A model generated the notes under the pieces. That model had not been told where the DNA came from. It saw only the letters and a program-made list of their open reading frames with translations, and ran no database searches. The position numbers and the translations under genes were made by a program. Below are positions 7,341-15,206 of a stretch of 26,537 nt of DNA, piece by piece; the stretch's first letter is position 1; each line of letters opens with the position of its first letter. The DNA is from JAAAOZ01 sp964496595 (GTDB lineage: Bacteria > Chloroflexota > Anaerolineae > B4-G1 > SLSP01). The stretch lies in assembly GCA_964496595.1 (NCBI GenBank), contig CAZCAI010000060.1, positions 1 through 26,537 of the forward strand, given 5' to 3'.

Positions 7341-7556
7341 TCACATTTTCTTCAGTGTTGCTTCATCTGTAATTGTTGCTTCCCATAGCCAATAATCGCG
7401 CTCGACTTCGTAGGTGTACTTATCTGCTATTTGGCCTTCTTCCCATGCTTTTTTGAACGAAGCGAAGTCCATTTGATATTTTTCTTCGAAGAACTGGCGT
7501 TGCTGACGGACTTCCGCAAGCCGTGAGTTGATCATGTTTCTGGATAGCCGGCTCAT
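7341..7556 (-). CDS. 71-aa hypothetical protein, related to the 95-aa protein at 3127
   Basis: A 71-aa charged helical protein. The start is the ATG at 7556, which overlaps the BatE-like stop as ATGA; a longer reading frame upstream is only a shadow of the BatE-like gene. It carries MD-x3-F-x3-W-E-x-G-x-I-x-D (residues 29-45), matching the spacing in the 95-aa protein encoded at 3127-3414. Both proteins lie at non-canonical positions within the Bat locus. No function is known; it resembles small antitoxin-like proteins, but no toxin partner is adjacent. The gene is translationally coupled to the BatE-like gene. Confidence 0.7.
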   Translation of the reverse strand: MSRLSRNMINSRLAEVRQQRQFFEEKYQMDFASFKKAWEEGQIADKYTYEVERDYWLWEATITDEATLKKM

Positions 7557-8356
7557 AATCCCTCGACCGCGGCCTCCGGCACCCAACCTTGCAGCTCTCC
7601 GGGGAGCGCGACGCGCGCCCACCGCGCCCGCGTCTCGATGATGCGCACCTCCGCGCCGGCGTGGAGGGTGAACTCGGTGAGGTAGTCGGCGTCGGGGCCG
7701 CTGCGCACCTCGATGCTCTCGGCCACGATGACGGCGGGCGTCGGCCCGCGCGCGCTCCACATCCGAACGCCCAGCGAAAGCGCGCTGAGCAGCAGGAGGA
7801 CGCCCACCACGCCGACGAGCGTCTGGATGACGCGCCGCCCGCGCGGCTGCCGCTGAGTCAGGAGCGCTAAGACGAGCAGCCCACACCAGATGACCCACAG
7901 CGCCAGTGTTAGGGCCGCGATCTCGTCCCGCGTGGTCCAATCGACCAGCAGATGTTCGATAAGCTGCACGATGGCGGCGCTCTCCTCTGGCTCCAGCCGA
8001 TCCTGGGTTTGGGCGCGGGCCAGGCGCAGGTTGGCGGCCACGTCTGCGTCGCGGGGGAGCCGGCGCTGCGCGCGACGATAGTTGAGGATTGCGCGGCCCA
8101 GATCGCCGGCCTTGAAGTAGGCGTTGCCCAGGTTGTAATAGAGCGCGCCGTCGTCCACGCCGATGTCCACCAGCGTTTGATAGGCTGCGATGGCCTCGGC
8201 ATACGCGCCCGATTCATATAGCTGATTAGCCTGGGCCATCCGCTCGCCGGACATGGTCTCCGAGGCGCAGGCGGAGAGCAGAGTCATCAGGAGGGCGAGC
8301 AAGAGCGTGAGGCGTATTGCGTATTTCGTAGTGCGTATTTCGTAATGTTGTTTCAC
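7553..8356 (-). CDS. BatE-like TPR and SH3 lipoprotein
   Basis: A 267-aa protein starting with a GTG that overlaps the BatD stop (GTGA). Residues 1-30 form a lipoprotein signal ending in the lipobox LLSAC (C30). Tetratricopeptide repeats cover about residues 38-115 (ANQLYESGAYAEAIAAYQ and ALYYNLGNAYFKAGD), two membrane helices lie near 145-165 and 175-195, and a bacterial SH3-like domain closes the protein (about 210-265, with EVRSGP and ARWARVALP). This layout matches BatE of Bacteroides-type loci. The first 15 residues are encoded largely by a heptamer array (8312-8346), so the positively charged n-region of the signal peptide is repeat-derived; no suitable alternative start exists. Confidence 0.83.
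   Translation of the reverse strand: MKQHYEIRTTKYAIRLTLLLALLMTLLSACASETMSGERMAQANQLYESGAYAEAIAAYQTLVDIGVDDGALYYNLGNAYFKAGDLGRAILNYRRAQRRLPRDADVAANLRLARAQTQDRLEPEESAAIVQLIEHLLVDWTTRDEIAALTLALWVIWCGLLVLALLTQRQPRGRRVIQTLVGVVGVLLLLSALSLGVRMWSARGPTPAVIVAESIEVRSGPDADYLTEFTLHAGAEVRIIETRARWARVALPGELQGWVPEAAVEGL
8312..8346. repeat. Heptamer tandem array, CGAAATA family, inside a lipoprotein signal
   Basis: Five units of 7 bp: GCGTATT, GCGTATT, TCGTAGT, GCGTATT, TCGTAAT. The reverse complement is the family seen at 113-144, and 12247-12274 carries it in this orientation. On the minus strand it encodes residues 4-15 of the BatE-like lipoprotein, just upstream of the hydrophobic core. Confidence 0.88.
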
Positions 8357-10167
8357 GCCAGGGCCTCCTCCAGTTCTGCGATGAGCGATTTGGCCTCGTG
8401 CACCACATCGGCGGCGTTACGCCCGGCGGCGATGGGGGCGAAGCGCCCGGAATCGGCCCAGTCTAAGGCGGCCAGCACGCGCCCCTGTAGGTCGGCGGCC
8501 ACATCGTGCTCCCGCAGCGCTCGCCGGATCGCGTCGCGCGTCAGGCCGGCGGCTGGGAGGTTGAACTTATCGGCCAGATAGTGGTTGAGCGCGCGGGCGA
8601 CGGCGCCATAGGCGGCGTCCTCGTCGGTTGTTGCTGCTTGCCCCGCCTCCGTCAGGCGCTGGTGGGCGGCCTTGCGCGCGCGGATGCTGCGCGCGTAGGC
8701 GACATCCTCGGCCATCGCCTGGCGGCGGCGATCCCAGCCCCACGCGCCGCCGACGGCCAGCAACGGCGCGAGCCACCCGATCCAATAGAGGGGGCGGGCG
8801 GTGAGCGGCGCCTGGCTTGTGGCGAGCGCGGGCGGCGCGGGTTTGATGTGCCGGATGTCGCTGCCGAGCACGACGACGCCCTCCTTGTTGTTCTCGCCAA
8901 CGATGAGCGATCCCGTCGGCTCCTCATCGCCCGGCGCGACCTGGACGGTCAGCGCCTCGGTGGCGGCGCGGCGATACTCGCCCGCGGCCGGATCGTAGTA
9001 GGCCAGCGAGAAGGGCGGAATGGTGAGCGCGCCTTCGGTTTTGGGGACTAAGAGCCGCTCGAATTGTTTGGCGCCCTGGATGACCTCGCCCACCTGATCC
9101 AAGTCGGTGGTGATCTGCGGATCGTAGACGCGCCAGCCGGGCAGCGCCTCGTCGCCGACGGCGGTGGGATCGTTCACGGCGCTGATGTTGCCATCGCCCG
9201 TGACCGTCACCCGGAGCGTCACCGGTTCGTTCGCCCGCGTCGTCTTTGGCTCGACCTCCGCCGTCAGCTCGAAGCGACCCACAGCGCCGCCAAAATCCGC
9301 CGGCGCGCGCTCTGGCAGCGGCTGGACATCGACGGTGACGGCGTTGGTCTCCCTCTCGATCCCCTGATTGAAGAAATCGCCGGGCACGATAAGCTGCGAA
9401 GGGCCGAGGGTCGTCGCGCCCGCCGAGGTGGAGAAGAGCGCGCGCCGCACCTCGGTGACCAGATACTCGCGCCCGTTGACGGTCTGATAGTATTGGCTGT
9501 TGGGCGTGAGATCGTAGCTCAAGAAGTTGGTGAAATCGGGCCAGTTGAGTTGCGGCTGATTGAAGAAGTTGATGGCCTGATAGAGCCGGAAGGTGTAGAT
9601 GATCTGCTCGCCGACCACGGGCGCGGCCTGATCGACCTCGGCTTCGACGTAGATGTCCTGATTGGTCAGTTCCTCCGGCGTGGTCGTATCGCCCGGCGGC
9701 CGGGAGGTCGGCGCCTGCGCGGGCGGTGCGTCGCCCGGCGTCACCTCGATGGCGACGGGGTTGGACTCGTAGGTCTGGCCTTTCACCTCGATCTGGATCG
9801 CGGGGATCGTCAGCGCGCCGCTTTTCGTCGGTTGCAGGCGATAGGTGTAGACGACCTTGGCGGTCGTTTCCCCGTTGACCATGCTGACTTGGCTCGATTG
9901 GCTGGAGCCGGTGACCGCGAAGCCGTCCAGCGTGGGGAATTGCGGTTTGTCGGCGTTTCTGAACGCCCCCTCGAGCGTCAATTCTAAGGTCAGGGTCTGA
10001 TCGGTGCTGATCTGCGTTTTGTCCACGGACGCGGTGAAGGTGATGTCGGCCTGCGCCCCCGCGGGCGCGACGGCGGTCAGCCCCACCAGAAGCGCCATCC
10101 CCACGCACAGGAGACGGAGGGCGAAGGCGGGGCTATAATGGCTGTTGTGATCAATGAGATTTATCAT
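8353..10167 (-). CDS. batD: BatD family membrane protein
   Basis: A 604-aa protein with a signal peptide (1-40, probable cleavage AQA-D), a long extracytoplasmic beta-sandwich region (about 41-440) starting with the BatD-typical FTASVDKTQISTDQTLTLEL, a membrane helix (about 457-476) and a cytoplasmic helical tail. BatD proteins are envelope components of aerotolerance-type operons; the molecular role is not settled. The gene overlaps the BatE-like gene by 4 bp. Its ATG at 10167 has no clear Shine-Dalgarno sequence, and upstream lie the 11-bp tandem array and scaffold gap. Whether it is co-transcribed with the BatC-like gene therefore cannot be judged. Confidence 0.9.
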   Translation of the reverse strand: MINLIDHNSHYSPAFALRLLCVGMALLVGLTAVAPAGAQADITFTASVDKTQISTDQTLTLELTLEGAFRNADKPQFPTLDGFAVTGSSQSSQVSMVNGETTAKVVYTYRLQPTKSGALTIPAIQIEVKGQTYESNPVAIEVTPGDAPPAQAPTSRPPGDTTTPEELTNQDIYVEAEVDQAAPVVGEQIIYTFRLYQAINFFNQPQLNWPDFTNFLSYDLTPNSQYYQTVNGREYLVTEVRRALFSTSAGATTLGPSQLIVPGDFFNQGIERETNAVTVDVQPLPERAPADFGGAVGRFELTAEVEPKTTRANEPVTLRVTVTGDGNISAVNDPTAVGDEALPGWRVYDPQITTDLDQVGEVIQGAKQFERLLVPKTEGALTIPPFSLAYYDPAAGEYRRAATEALTVQVAPGDEEPTGSLIVGENNKEGVVVLGSDIRHIKPAPPALATSQAPLTARPLYWIGWLAPLLAVGGAWGWDRRRQAMAEDVAYARSIRARKAAHQRLTEAGQAATTDEDAAYGAVARALNHYLADKFNLPAAGLTRDAIRRALREHDVAADLQGRVLAALDWADSGRFAPIAAGRNAADVVHEAKSLIAELEEALA

Positions 10168-10231
10168 CTATTTATCATCTTTAAGGGATCGTTTTGGAGA
10201 GGGACGGCACTCCATTCTATTTGCATTTCAT

Positions 10232-10397
10232 TGCGTGCCTGATGCGTGCCTGATGCGTGCCTGANNNNNNNNNNNNNNNNNNNNNNNNNNNNNNNNNNNN
10301 NNNNNNNNNNNNNNNNNNNNNNNNNNNNNNNNNNNNNNNNNNNNNNNNNNNNNNNNNNNNNNNNTGCGTGCCTGATGCGTGCCTGATGCGTGCCTGA
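10232..10397. repeat. 11-bp tandem array interrupted by a 100-N scaffold gap
   Basis: Three identical TGCGTGCCTGA units end at 10264, then 100 Ns run from 10265 to 10364, then three more identical units follow at 10365-10397. The assembly clearly broke inside a tandem array, so the true copy number is unknown and probably larger than six. The region 10168-10409 contains no gene that I can see; apparent open frames here run through the Ns. Confidence 0.95.
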
Positions 10398-10409
10398 CTA
10401 CGAACGAAT

Positions 10410-11135
10410 TTACCACTCTTCTTCCGGCGCGCCGCCGGGGGCCTGGTACATCCGTTGGAGCCGCTCCTGCAAGGTCTCGCTATCGCCCAAGATGGCCTGC
10501 AAAAGCTGCCGAGCTTGCTCCGGCGTCATCTGGGTCTCCTGCTGCTGTTGCCCACCTTCCTGCTGTTGTTGCTCTTCTTCGGATTCACTCGATTGTTGTT
10601 CTTGCTCGCCTTCGCTATCGTTCTCCTCATCGTCCTGCTGAGCTTGTTGCTCTTCGGATTCTTCTTGTTCTTGATCCTGCTCTTGCTGCTCCTGAGATTC
10701 CTGAAGCTGCTGGAGAGCTAACTCCAGATTATACTTGGCGTCCTGATCATCGGGCGTGATGCGCAGCGCCTCCTTGTAGGCCTCGACCGCCGCCTGCCAC
10801 TGCTGGGCGTCGAAGTAGGCGTTGCCCAAATTATACCAGGCCTGCGCTGCCAATTCATCCTCGGCGGTCTTGAGCGCCTGATCGGTCTGCGCCTGCGCGC
10901 CCGCGACCTCGCCCTGGCGATTGTAGGCGTTGGCCGCGTTGTAGTACGGCTCCGGCCGATCCGGCGCGGCGACCTGCGCCTGGCGATAGTCGTCCAGCGC
11001 CTCGGCGTAGGCCGCGTTATCGAAGTGCTCGTTGCCCTGGGTGTTGTACTTCACCTCCTCGGGCGCGCAGCCGGTGATGAGGATGAGGAAGAGACAAAGC
11101 GCCAACAGTCGAGCCAGACCTAACGTTTTCGTCAT
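10410..11135 (-). CDS. BatC-like TPR lipoprotein with Gln/Glu-rich region
   Basis: A 241-aa protein. The ATG at 11135 overlaps the BatB stop (ATGA) and directly precedes a lipoprotein signal with lipobox ITGC (C23). A longer frame from 11210 only adds residues shadowing BatB. Three tetratricopeptide repeats occupy about residues 30-140 (GNEHFDNAAYAEALDDY, AYNRQGEV, WYNLGNAYFDAQQWQAAVEAY). Residues about 140-200 are a highly acidic, Gln/Glu-rich coiled low-complexity stretch, followed by an amphipathic helix (MTPEQARQLLQAILGDSETL) typical of BatC C-termini. Expected role: envelope scaffold with BatB and BatD. The stop is close to the 11-bp array and gap. Confidence 0.88.
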   Translation of the reverse strand: MTKTLGLARLLALCLFLILITGCAPEEVKYNTQGNEHFDNAAYAEALDDYRQAQVAAPDRPEPYYNAANAYNRQGEVAGAQAQTDQALKTAEDELAAQAWYNLGNAYFDAQQWQAAVEAYKEALRITPDDQDAKYNLELALQQLQESQEQQEQDQEQEESEEQQAQQDDEENDSEGEQEQQSSESEEEQQQQEGGQQQQETQMTPEQARQLLQAILGDSETLQERLQRMYQAPGGAPEEEW

Positions 11136-12148
11136 CGTTCCTCTGTCCGTTTGCGCTCGGTCAAGATTAGCTCGGCGGTCAGTGCGAGGAGCGCGACGCC
11201 CGCGAACCACGCGAAGCGCTCAACCCCTTGCGTCTCGAATTGTTGTTCGTCCTCGGATTCGCCGGTCGCCAGGCGGTCGATGGCCGTGGCGATGGCGTCC
11301 AATTCCGCGCCGCCCGAGCTGGCGCGAAAATACATCCCATCCGTCTCTGTGGCGATGCGCTGCAAGGTGATCTCGTCCAATGTGGAGAGCACGGTCTCGC
11401 CCGCATCGTCCTGCTGGTAGCCGGTGATGTTACCCTGCGCGTCGCGGAGCGGGATCGGCTCGCCCTGCGGGGAGCCAAACCCGATGGCGTGGATGATGAC
11501 GTCCTGCTCGGCGGCCATCCGCGCCGCCGCGAGGGGATCGCCCTCGTGGCCCTCGCCATCGGTGAGCATTAAAATCACATTGCGCGTGGCCTGCTTTTCC
11601 GGGAAGGCGTCCAGCGCCACGCGGATGGTCTCCTCCAGCGCGGTGCCGGGCCGCGAAATCGAGGCGGGCGACGCGCTATCCAAGAAAGCGCGCGCGGTGT
11701 TGAAATCCGCCGTGAGCGGGAACTGGACGAAGGCTGCGCCGGAGAAGATAACCAGGCCCATCTCATTGCCGCCCAGCCGATCCATCACCTCCTCGATGGT
11801 GAGCTTGGCGCGCGTGAGCCGGTTGGGCTTGATGTCCTCGGCCAGCATGCTCTTCGACACATCCAACACCACCATCACGTTGACGCCCTCCCGCGCCTTG
11901 ACGCGCACCTCGCTGCCCCATTGGGGGCGCGCCAGCGCGACGATCAGCGCTGCCAGCGCGAGCAGCCAGAGCGCGCGCTTCCAGCGGCGCTTGCGCCGGC
12001 TGAGATTCGCGCTCAACGCCGCGACCAGCGCCGGATCGCCGAAGCGGACCAAGGCAGCGCGCCGCCGCCGGGCGGCCCACATCTCCCCGGCGACCGCCAC
12101 CGGCAGCAGGATGAGCAGGTATAAATAGTGAGGGCGTGCGAAGTTCAT
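11132..12148 (-). CDS. batB: BatB-like membrane-anchored VWA protein
   Basis: A 338-aa protein (341 aa if the ATG at 12157 is used). An N-terminal helix (about 7-22), a second helix ending in VALARPQ, a VWA domain and a C-terminal helix (about 310-330) match BatB. The MIDAS site is complete: LDVSKSM with D96-S98-S100, T169 in RPGTALEE and D197 in LTDGEG. I choose the ATG at 12148 because a candidate promoter (TTGACA 12181-12186, TATAAG 12159-12164) predicts transcription starting near 12151-12153, after the 12155-12157 ATG. The message would then be nearly leaderless, which fits the lack of a Shine-Dalgarno sequence. It is the first gene of the block and overlaps the BatC-like gene by 4 bp. 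Confidence 0.88.
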   Translation of the reverse strand: MNFARPHYLYLLILLPVAVAGEMWAARRRRAALVRFGDPALVAALSANLSRRKRRWKRALWLLALAALIVALARPQWGSEVRVKAREGVNVMVVLDVSKSMLAEDIKPNRLTRAKLTIEEVMDRLGGNEMGLVIFSGAAFVQFPLTADFNTARAFLDSASPASISRPGTALEETIRVALDAFPEKQATRNVILMLTDGEGHEGDPLAAARMAAEQDVIIHAIGFGSPQGEPIPLRDAQGNITGYQQDDAGETVLSTLDEITLQRIATETDGMYFRASSGGAELDAIATAIDRLATGESEDEQQFETQGVERFAWFAGVALLALTAELILTERKRTEER

Positions 12149-12158
12149 AGTGATCATG

Positions 12159-12186
12159 CTTATACTACGATTGAGGTCTGTGTCAA
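12159..12186 (-). promoter_or_regulatory. Candidate promoter of the BatB-BatC block
   Basis: On the minus strand, a consensus -35 TTGACA (12181-12186), 16-bp spacer and -10 TATAAG (12159-12164, 5 of 6). The predicted start of transcription lies within a few bases of the BatB start codon. Confidence 0.6.
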
Positions 12187-12246
12187 GAATGGATGTGTTT
12201 TTGGATTGGGCGGGGGTGGTTGTTCGCGCAGTTTATGCAGGCTTGC

Positions 12247-12274
12247 GCGTATTGCGTATTTCGTATTGCGTAAA
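12247..12274. repeat. Heptamer tandem array, CGAAATA family
   Basis: Four units: GCGTATT, GCGTATT, TCGTATT, GCGTAAA. It shares exact unit sequences with 8312-8346. It lies in the 284-bp divergent gap between BatB and the glycosidase (12149-12432), which holds no gene but does hold the BatB promoter and two further repeats. Confidence 0.85.
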
Positions 12275-12287
12275 GATGAGGATTTTC

Positions 12288-12354
12288 CATTCGTTTCATT
12301 CGCCTATTCGCCAAGGCGGCTTCCATCCATCTGCTTTATCTGCTAAATCTGCTG
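12288..12354. repeat. ATTCG-type repeat followed by ATCTGCT nonamer array
   Basis: CATTCGTTTCAT (12288-12299) matches 4573-4584 exactly and is followed by more ATTCG copies. Then ATCTGCTTT (12329-12337), ATCTGCTAA (12338-12346) and ATCTGCTG (12347-12354) form a 9-bp array whose unit recurs at 15214-15252. Confidence 0.75.
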
Positions 12355-12432
12355 ATCGATTTGAGTGCTGGCCAGAGTGCGGTAGGATTAGGGTAGCATA
12401 ATCACTTTTATTATTTTTGGGAGGAAAACGAG

Positions 12433-15183
12433 ATGCCTAACTTACCAGAACACTTTCAATTGGACGTTCGCCCTGTCGCTAAAGAAGAAGCGATGATCCG
12501 AGGGCCGCGCGTCCGCTTCACGGTGCTGACCTCGCGCCTGCTGCGCCTGGAGTACAGCCCCGATGAGCGCTTCGAGGATCGGGCCAGCCAGGCTTTTTGG
12601 TATCGCGAGCAGCCGGCGCCGGACTTTGAGGTGCGCCAAGACGACGAGCAGATCGAGATCGAGACGGAGCATCTGCTCCTGCGCTATCGCATCCAGCCGG
12701 CGGGCTTTACGCCGGAGACGCTGAGCGTCACGCTCAAGGCGCAGGCCGGTGAAGATGTGACGTGGCGCTACGGCGACGACAATCCAGAGAATCTGCGCGG
12801 CACCGTGCGCACCCTGGACTTCATCGATGGCAGCACCGATCTGCCGCCGGGCTTGATGTCCCGCGCGGGCTGGGCCGTCGTCGATGACAGCGAGAGCCTG
12901 GTCTTCAATGACGAGAGCTGGATCGAGGCCCGCGAGGTGGCGCCGGGCGCGCGCGATCTCTACTTCTTCGGCTACGGACGCCGCTACAAAGACTGCCTGC
13001 GCGATTTCTGTCGCGTCGCGGGCCAGGCGCCGATGGCGCCGCGTTGGGCGCTGGGCAACTGGTGGAGTCGATTCTGGGAATATTCCCAGGAGGAGTTGGA
13101 GGCGCTGATGTCGGAGTTCGAGGCGCACGAGGTCCCGCTCTCCGTCTGCATCGTCGATATGGATTGGCACACCAAGGACACCACCGGCGCCGGCGAGCCG
13201 GCCTGGACGGGCTATACCTGGAACGAGGAGTTGTTCCCCGATCGCGAGGCGTTTTTGGCCTTTCTGCACGAGAAGGGCCTGCGCACGGCGCTGAACCTCC
13301 ATCCGCACGCGGGCGTGCAGCCGCTGGAGGCCGATTACCCGGCGATGGCCCGCCGCATGGGCATCGATCCGGCGAGCAAGACGCCCGTGCGCTTCGATAT
13401 CGCCGATCCGACCTTCACCCAGGCCTACTTCGAGGTGCTGCATCATCCCAAGGAGGCCGAGGGCGTGGACTTCTGGTGGATGGATTGGCAGCAGGGCGAG
13501 GAGACTAAGATCCCCGGCCTCGATCCGCTCTGGTGGCTGAACCACCTCCATTTCCTCGATGCCGGGCGCGACGGCGAGCAGCGCCCCTTCATCTTCTCGC
13601 GTTGGGGCGGATTGGGCAATCATCGCTACCCCATCGGCTTCTCCGGCGATACCTACGTGACGTGGGACTCGCTGGCCTTCCAGCCGTACTTCACCGCAGC
13701 AGCGGCCAACGTCAATTATGGCTGGTGGAGTCACGACATCGGCGGGCACATGAGCGGCGTCGAGGGCGGCGAGCTGTACACGCGCTGGGTGCAGTTCGGC
13801 GTCTTCAGCCCGATCACGCGCCTGCACAGCACCAAAAACCCCTTCAGCGAGCGGCGCCCCTGGGGCTACGATGCGGAGGTCTTCCGCGTGACGCGTGCGG
13901 CGTTCCAGTTGCGCCACGCGCTGATCCCCTACATCTACACGATGGCGTGGCAGAATCATCAGACCGGCGTGCCGCTGGTGCGCCCGATGTATTATGAGGC
14001 GCCGGACGAGGAAGCGGCCTATCTCTGCCCGGAGCAGTACGCCTTCGGCAGCGAGATGATCGTCGCGCCCTTCACCGCGCCCGCCGATCCAGAGACGCGC
14101 TTGAGCCGCCAGGTCGTCTGGCTGCCGGGGGTGCTTGCATCCCAGGATGATGGTGCTGCGACAGCGCGTCAGAGGACAATGTGGTATGATTTCTTCACCG
14201 GCGCGCCCTACGAGGCGGGCTGGCACGCGCTCTACGGCGCGCTGGCGGATGTGCCCGTCTTCGTGCGGGCGGGCGCGATTGTCCCGCTGGGGCCGAAGGT
14301 CGGCTGGGGCGGCGTCGATGCGCCCGACGAGTTTACCGTCCACGTCTTTGCCGGGGCGGATCACGAGTTCACGCTCTACGAGGATGATGGCGAGACGACG
14401 GCCTACGAGGCGGGCGCCTACGCCTTGACGCGCTTCACGCAGGTGTGGGAGGATGACGCGCTGACGTTTGTTATTTCACCAGAGGAACCGGATGGGATGG
14501 CGTCGGAGGTGCTGGACGTGTTGCCCGCGCGACGCAGCTACCATCTTCGCATCCACGGCGTGCAAAAGCCTGCGACTTGGACCGTGATCGTGGACGGTGA
14601 CGACTATTCGGACGAGAGCGCTGCCGAGTACGATGCCGACGCGGAGGAATTGCGCCTCACGGTGGATGACGTCCCTCTCGACGCCAATGTGCGGATCGTG
14701 CTGCGCGCCTCCGGCTCGACGCTGCTGGCGCGCCGGGATCGCACGCCGGAGATCTGCCGCCGCATGTTGGCCGCTTTCCAGATGGAAACGTGGTCGAAGC
14801 AGCAGATCGCCGAGCACTTAGATGAAATCTGCGAGTCACCGGAGCATCTGGAGCCGTATGCTGTCAGTCTGACGGCGGCGCAGCGCCGGGCGCTGCTGGA
14901 AGTTTCGCAGCAGATGGGCGTGCATCGCATCCGCCGGCGCCACTACGACGACCTGCTGCTACTGTGGAACACCCGCGCTCGTCCGGAGATGACCTATCGC
15001 CTCTCGGCGTGGGACTATCGCACGCGCTTCGAGGCGGATCAAGGCGCGGCGCCGGCCTTCAAAGCCATCGTGCCGCAGAAGCTGCGGGATGCGTGGGTGA
15101 AGGACTGGTGGCGTCCGCCGCACCTCAAGTGGGAGTTTGCCGTGCACTATGGTAACATGGTAACGGTGACCTACGAGCGTTGA
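12433..15183 (+). CDS. GH31 family alpha-glycosidase with C-terminal extension
   Basis: A 916-aa glycoside hydrolase family 31 enzyme. An N-terminal beta-sandwich (about 1-210) is followed by the catalytic barrel, beginning near MAPRWALGNWWSRFWEYS. The probable nucleophile is D351 in DFWWMDWQQG and the acid/base D406 in GFSGDTYVTW; RLHS and the RPMYYE region follow as in other members. Beta-sandwich domains with DGET-type motifs follow to about residue 700. The last 170 or so residues (about 745-916) are an extra helical region that I do not recognise. There is no signal peptide, so it is probably cytoplasmic, hydrolysing alpha-linked glucosides or xylosides. Start: ATG at 12433 with GGGAGG (12419-12424), 8-nt spacing. 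It has no sugar transporter or regulator beside it. Confidence 0.93.
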   Translation: MPNLPEHFQLDVRPVAKEEAMIRGPRVRFTVLTSRLLRLEYSPDERFEDRASQAFWYREQPAPDFEVRQDDEQIEIETEHLLLRYRIQPAGFTPETLSVTLKAQAGEDVTWRYGDDNPENLRGTVRTLDFIDGSTDLPPGLMSRAGWAVVDDSESLVFNDESWIEAREVAPGARDLYFFGYGRRYKDCLRDFCRVAGQAPMAPRWALGNWWSRFWEYSQEELEALMSEFEAHEVPLSVCIVDMDWHTKDTTGAGEPAWTGYTWNEELFPDREAFLAFLHEKGLRTALNLHPHAGVQPLEADYPAMARRMGIDPASKTPVRFDIADPTFTQAYFEVLHHPKEAEGVDFWWMDWQQGEETKIPGLDPLWWLNHLHFLDAGRDGEQRPFIFSRWGGLGNHRYPIGFSGDTYVTWDSLAFQPYFTAAAANVNYGWWSHDIGGHMSGVEGGELYTRWVQFGVFSPITRLHSTKNPFSERRPWGYDAEVFRVTRAAFQLRHALIPYIYTMAWQNHQTGVPLVRPMYYEAPDEEAAYLCPEQYAFGSEMIVAPFTAPADPETRLSRQVVWLPGVLASQDDGAATARQRTMWYDFFTGAPYEAGWHALYGALADVPVFVRAGAIVPLGPKVGWGGVDAPDEFTVHVFAGADHEFTLYEDDGETTAYEAGAYALTRFTQVWEDDALTFVISPEEPDGMASEVLDVLPARRSYHLRIHGVQKPATWTVIVDGDDYSDESAAEYDADAEELRLTVDDVPLDANVRIVLRASGSTLLARRDRTPEICRRMLAAFQMETWSKQQIAEHLDEICESPEHLEPYAVSLTAAQRRALLEVSQQMGVHRIRRRHYDDLLLLWNTRARPEMTYRLSAWDYRTRFEADQGAAPAFKAIVPQKLRDAWVKDWWRPPHLKWEFAVHYGNMVTVTYER

Positions 15184-15206
15184 ATGGGTGACGTGTTGTG
15201 CGGCGC

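Noticed and set aside
7557..7940. Upstream extension of the 71-aa protein to a 199-aa protein
   Set aside because: The added part is an Arg/Ala-rich shadow of the BatE-like gene; the ATGA overlap at 7553-7556 marks the real start.
8924..10108. 394-codon open frame within the BatD gene in another frame
   Set aside because: Arg/Gly/Ala-rich composition typical of a frame-shifted shadow; the BatD frame has a signal peptide and family motifs.
10228..10416. Open frame running through the Ns
   Set aside because: It exists only because Ns have no stop codons; the flanks are tandem repeats.
11136..11210. Longer start for the BatC-like gene
   Set aside because: The extra 25 residues are Arg-rich shadow of BatB and would put the lipoprotein signal in the interior.
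12442..14364. 640-codon open frame on the minus strand opposite the glycosidase gene
   Set aside because: It mirrors GH31 codons in GC-rich DNA, has no recognisable domain and lies wholly within a well-supported gene.
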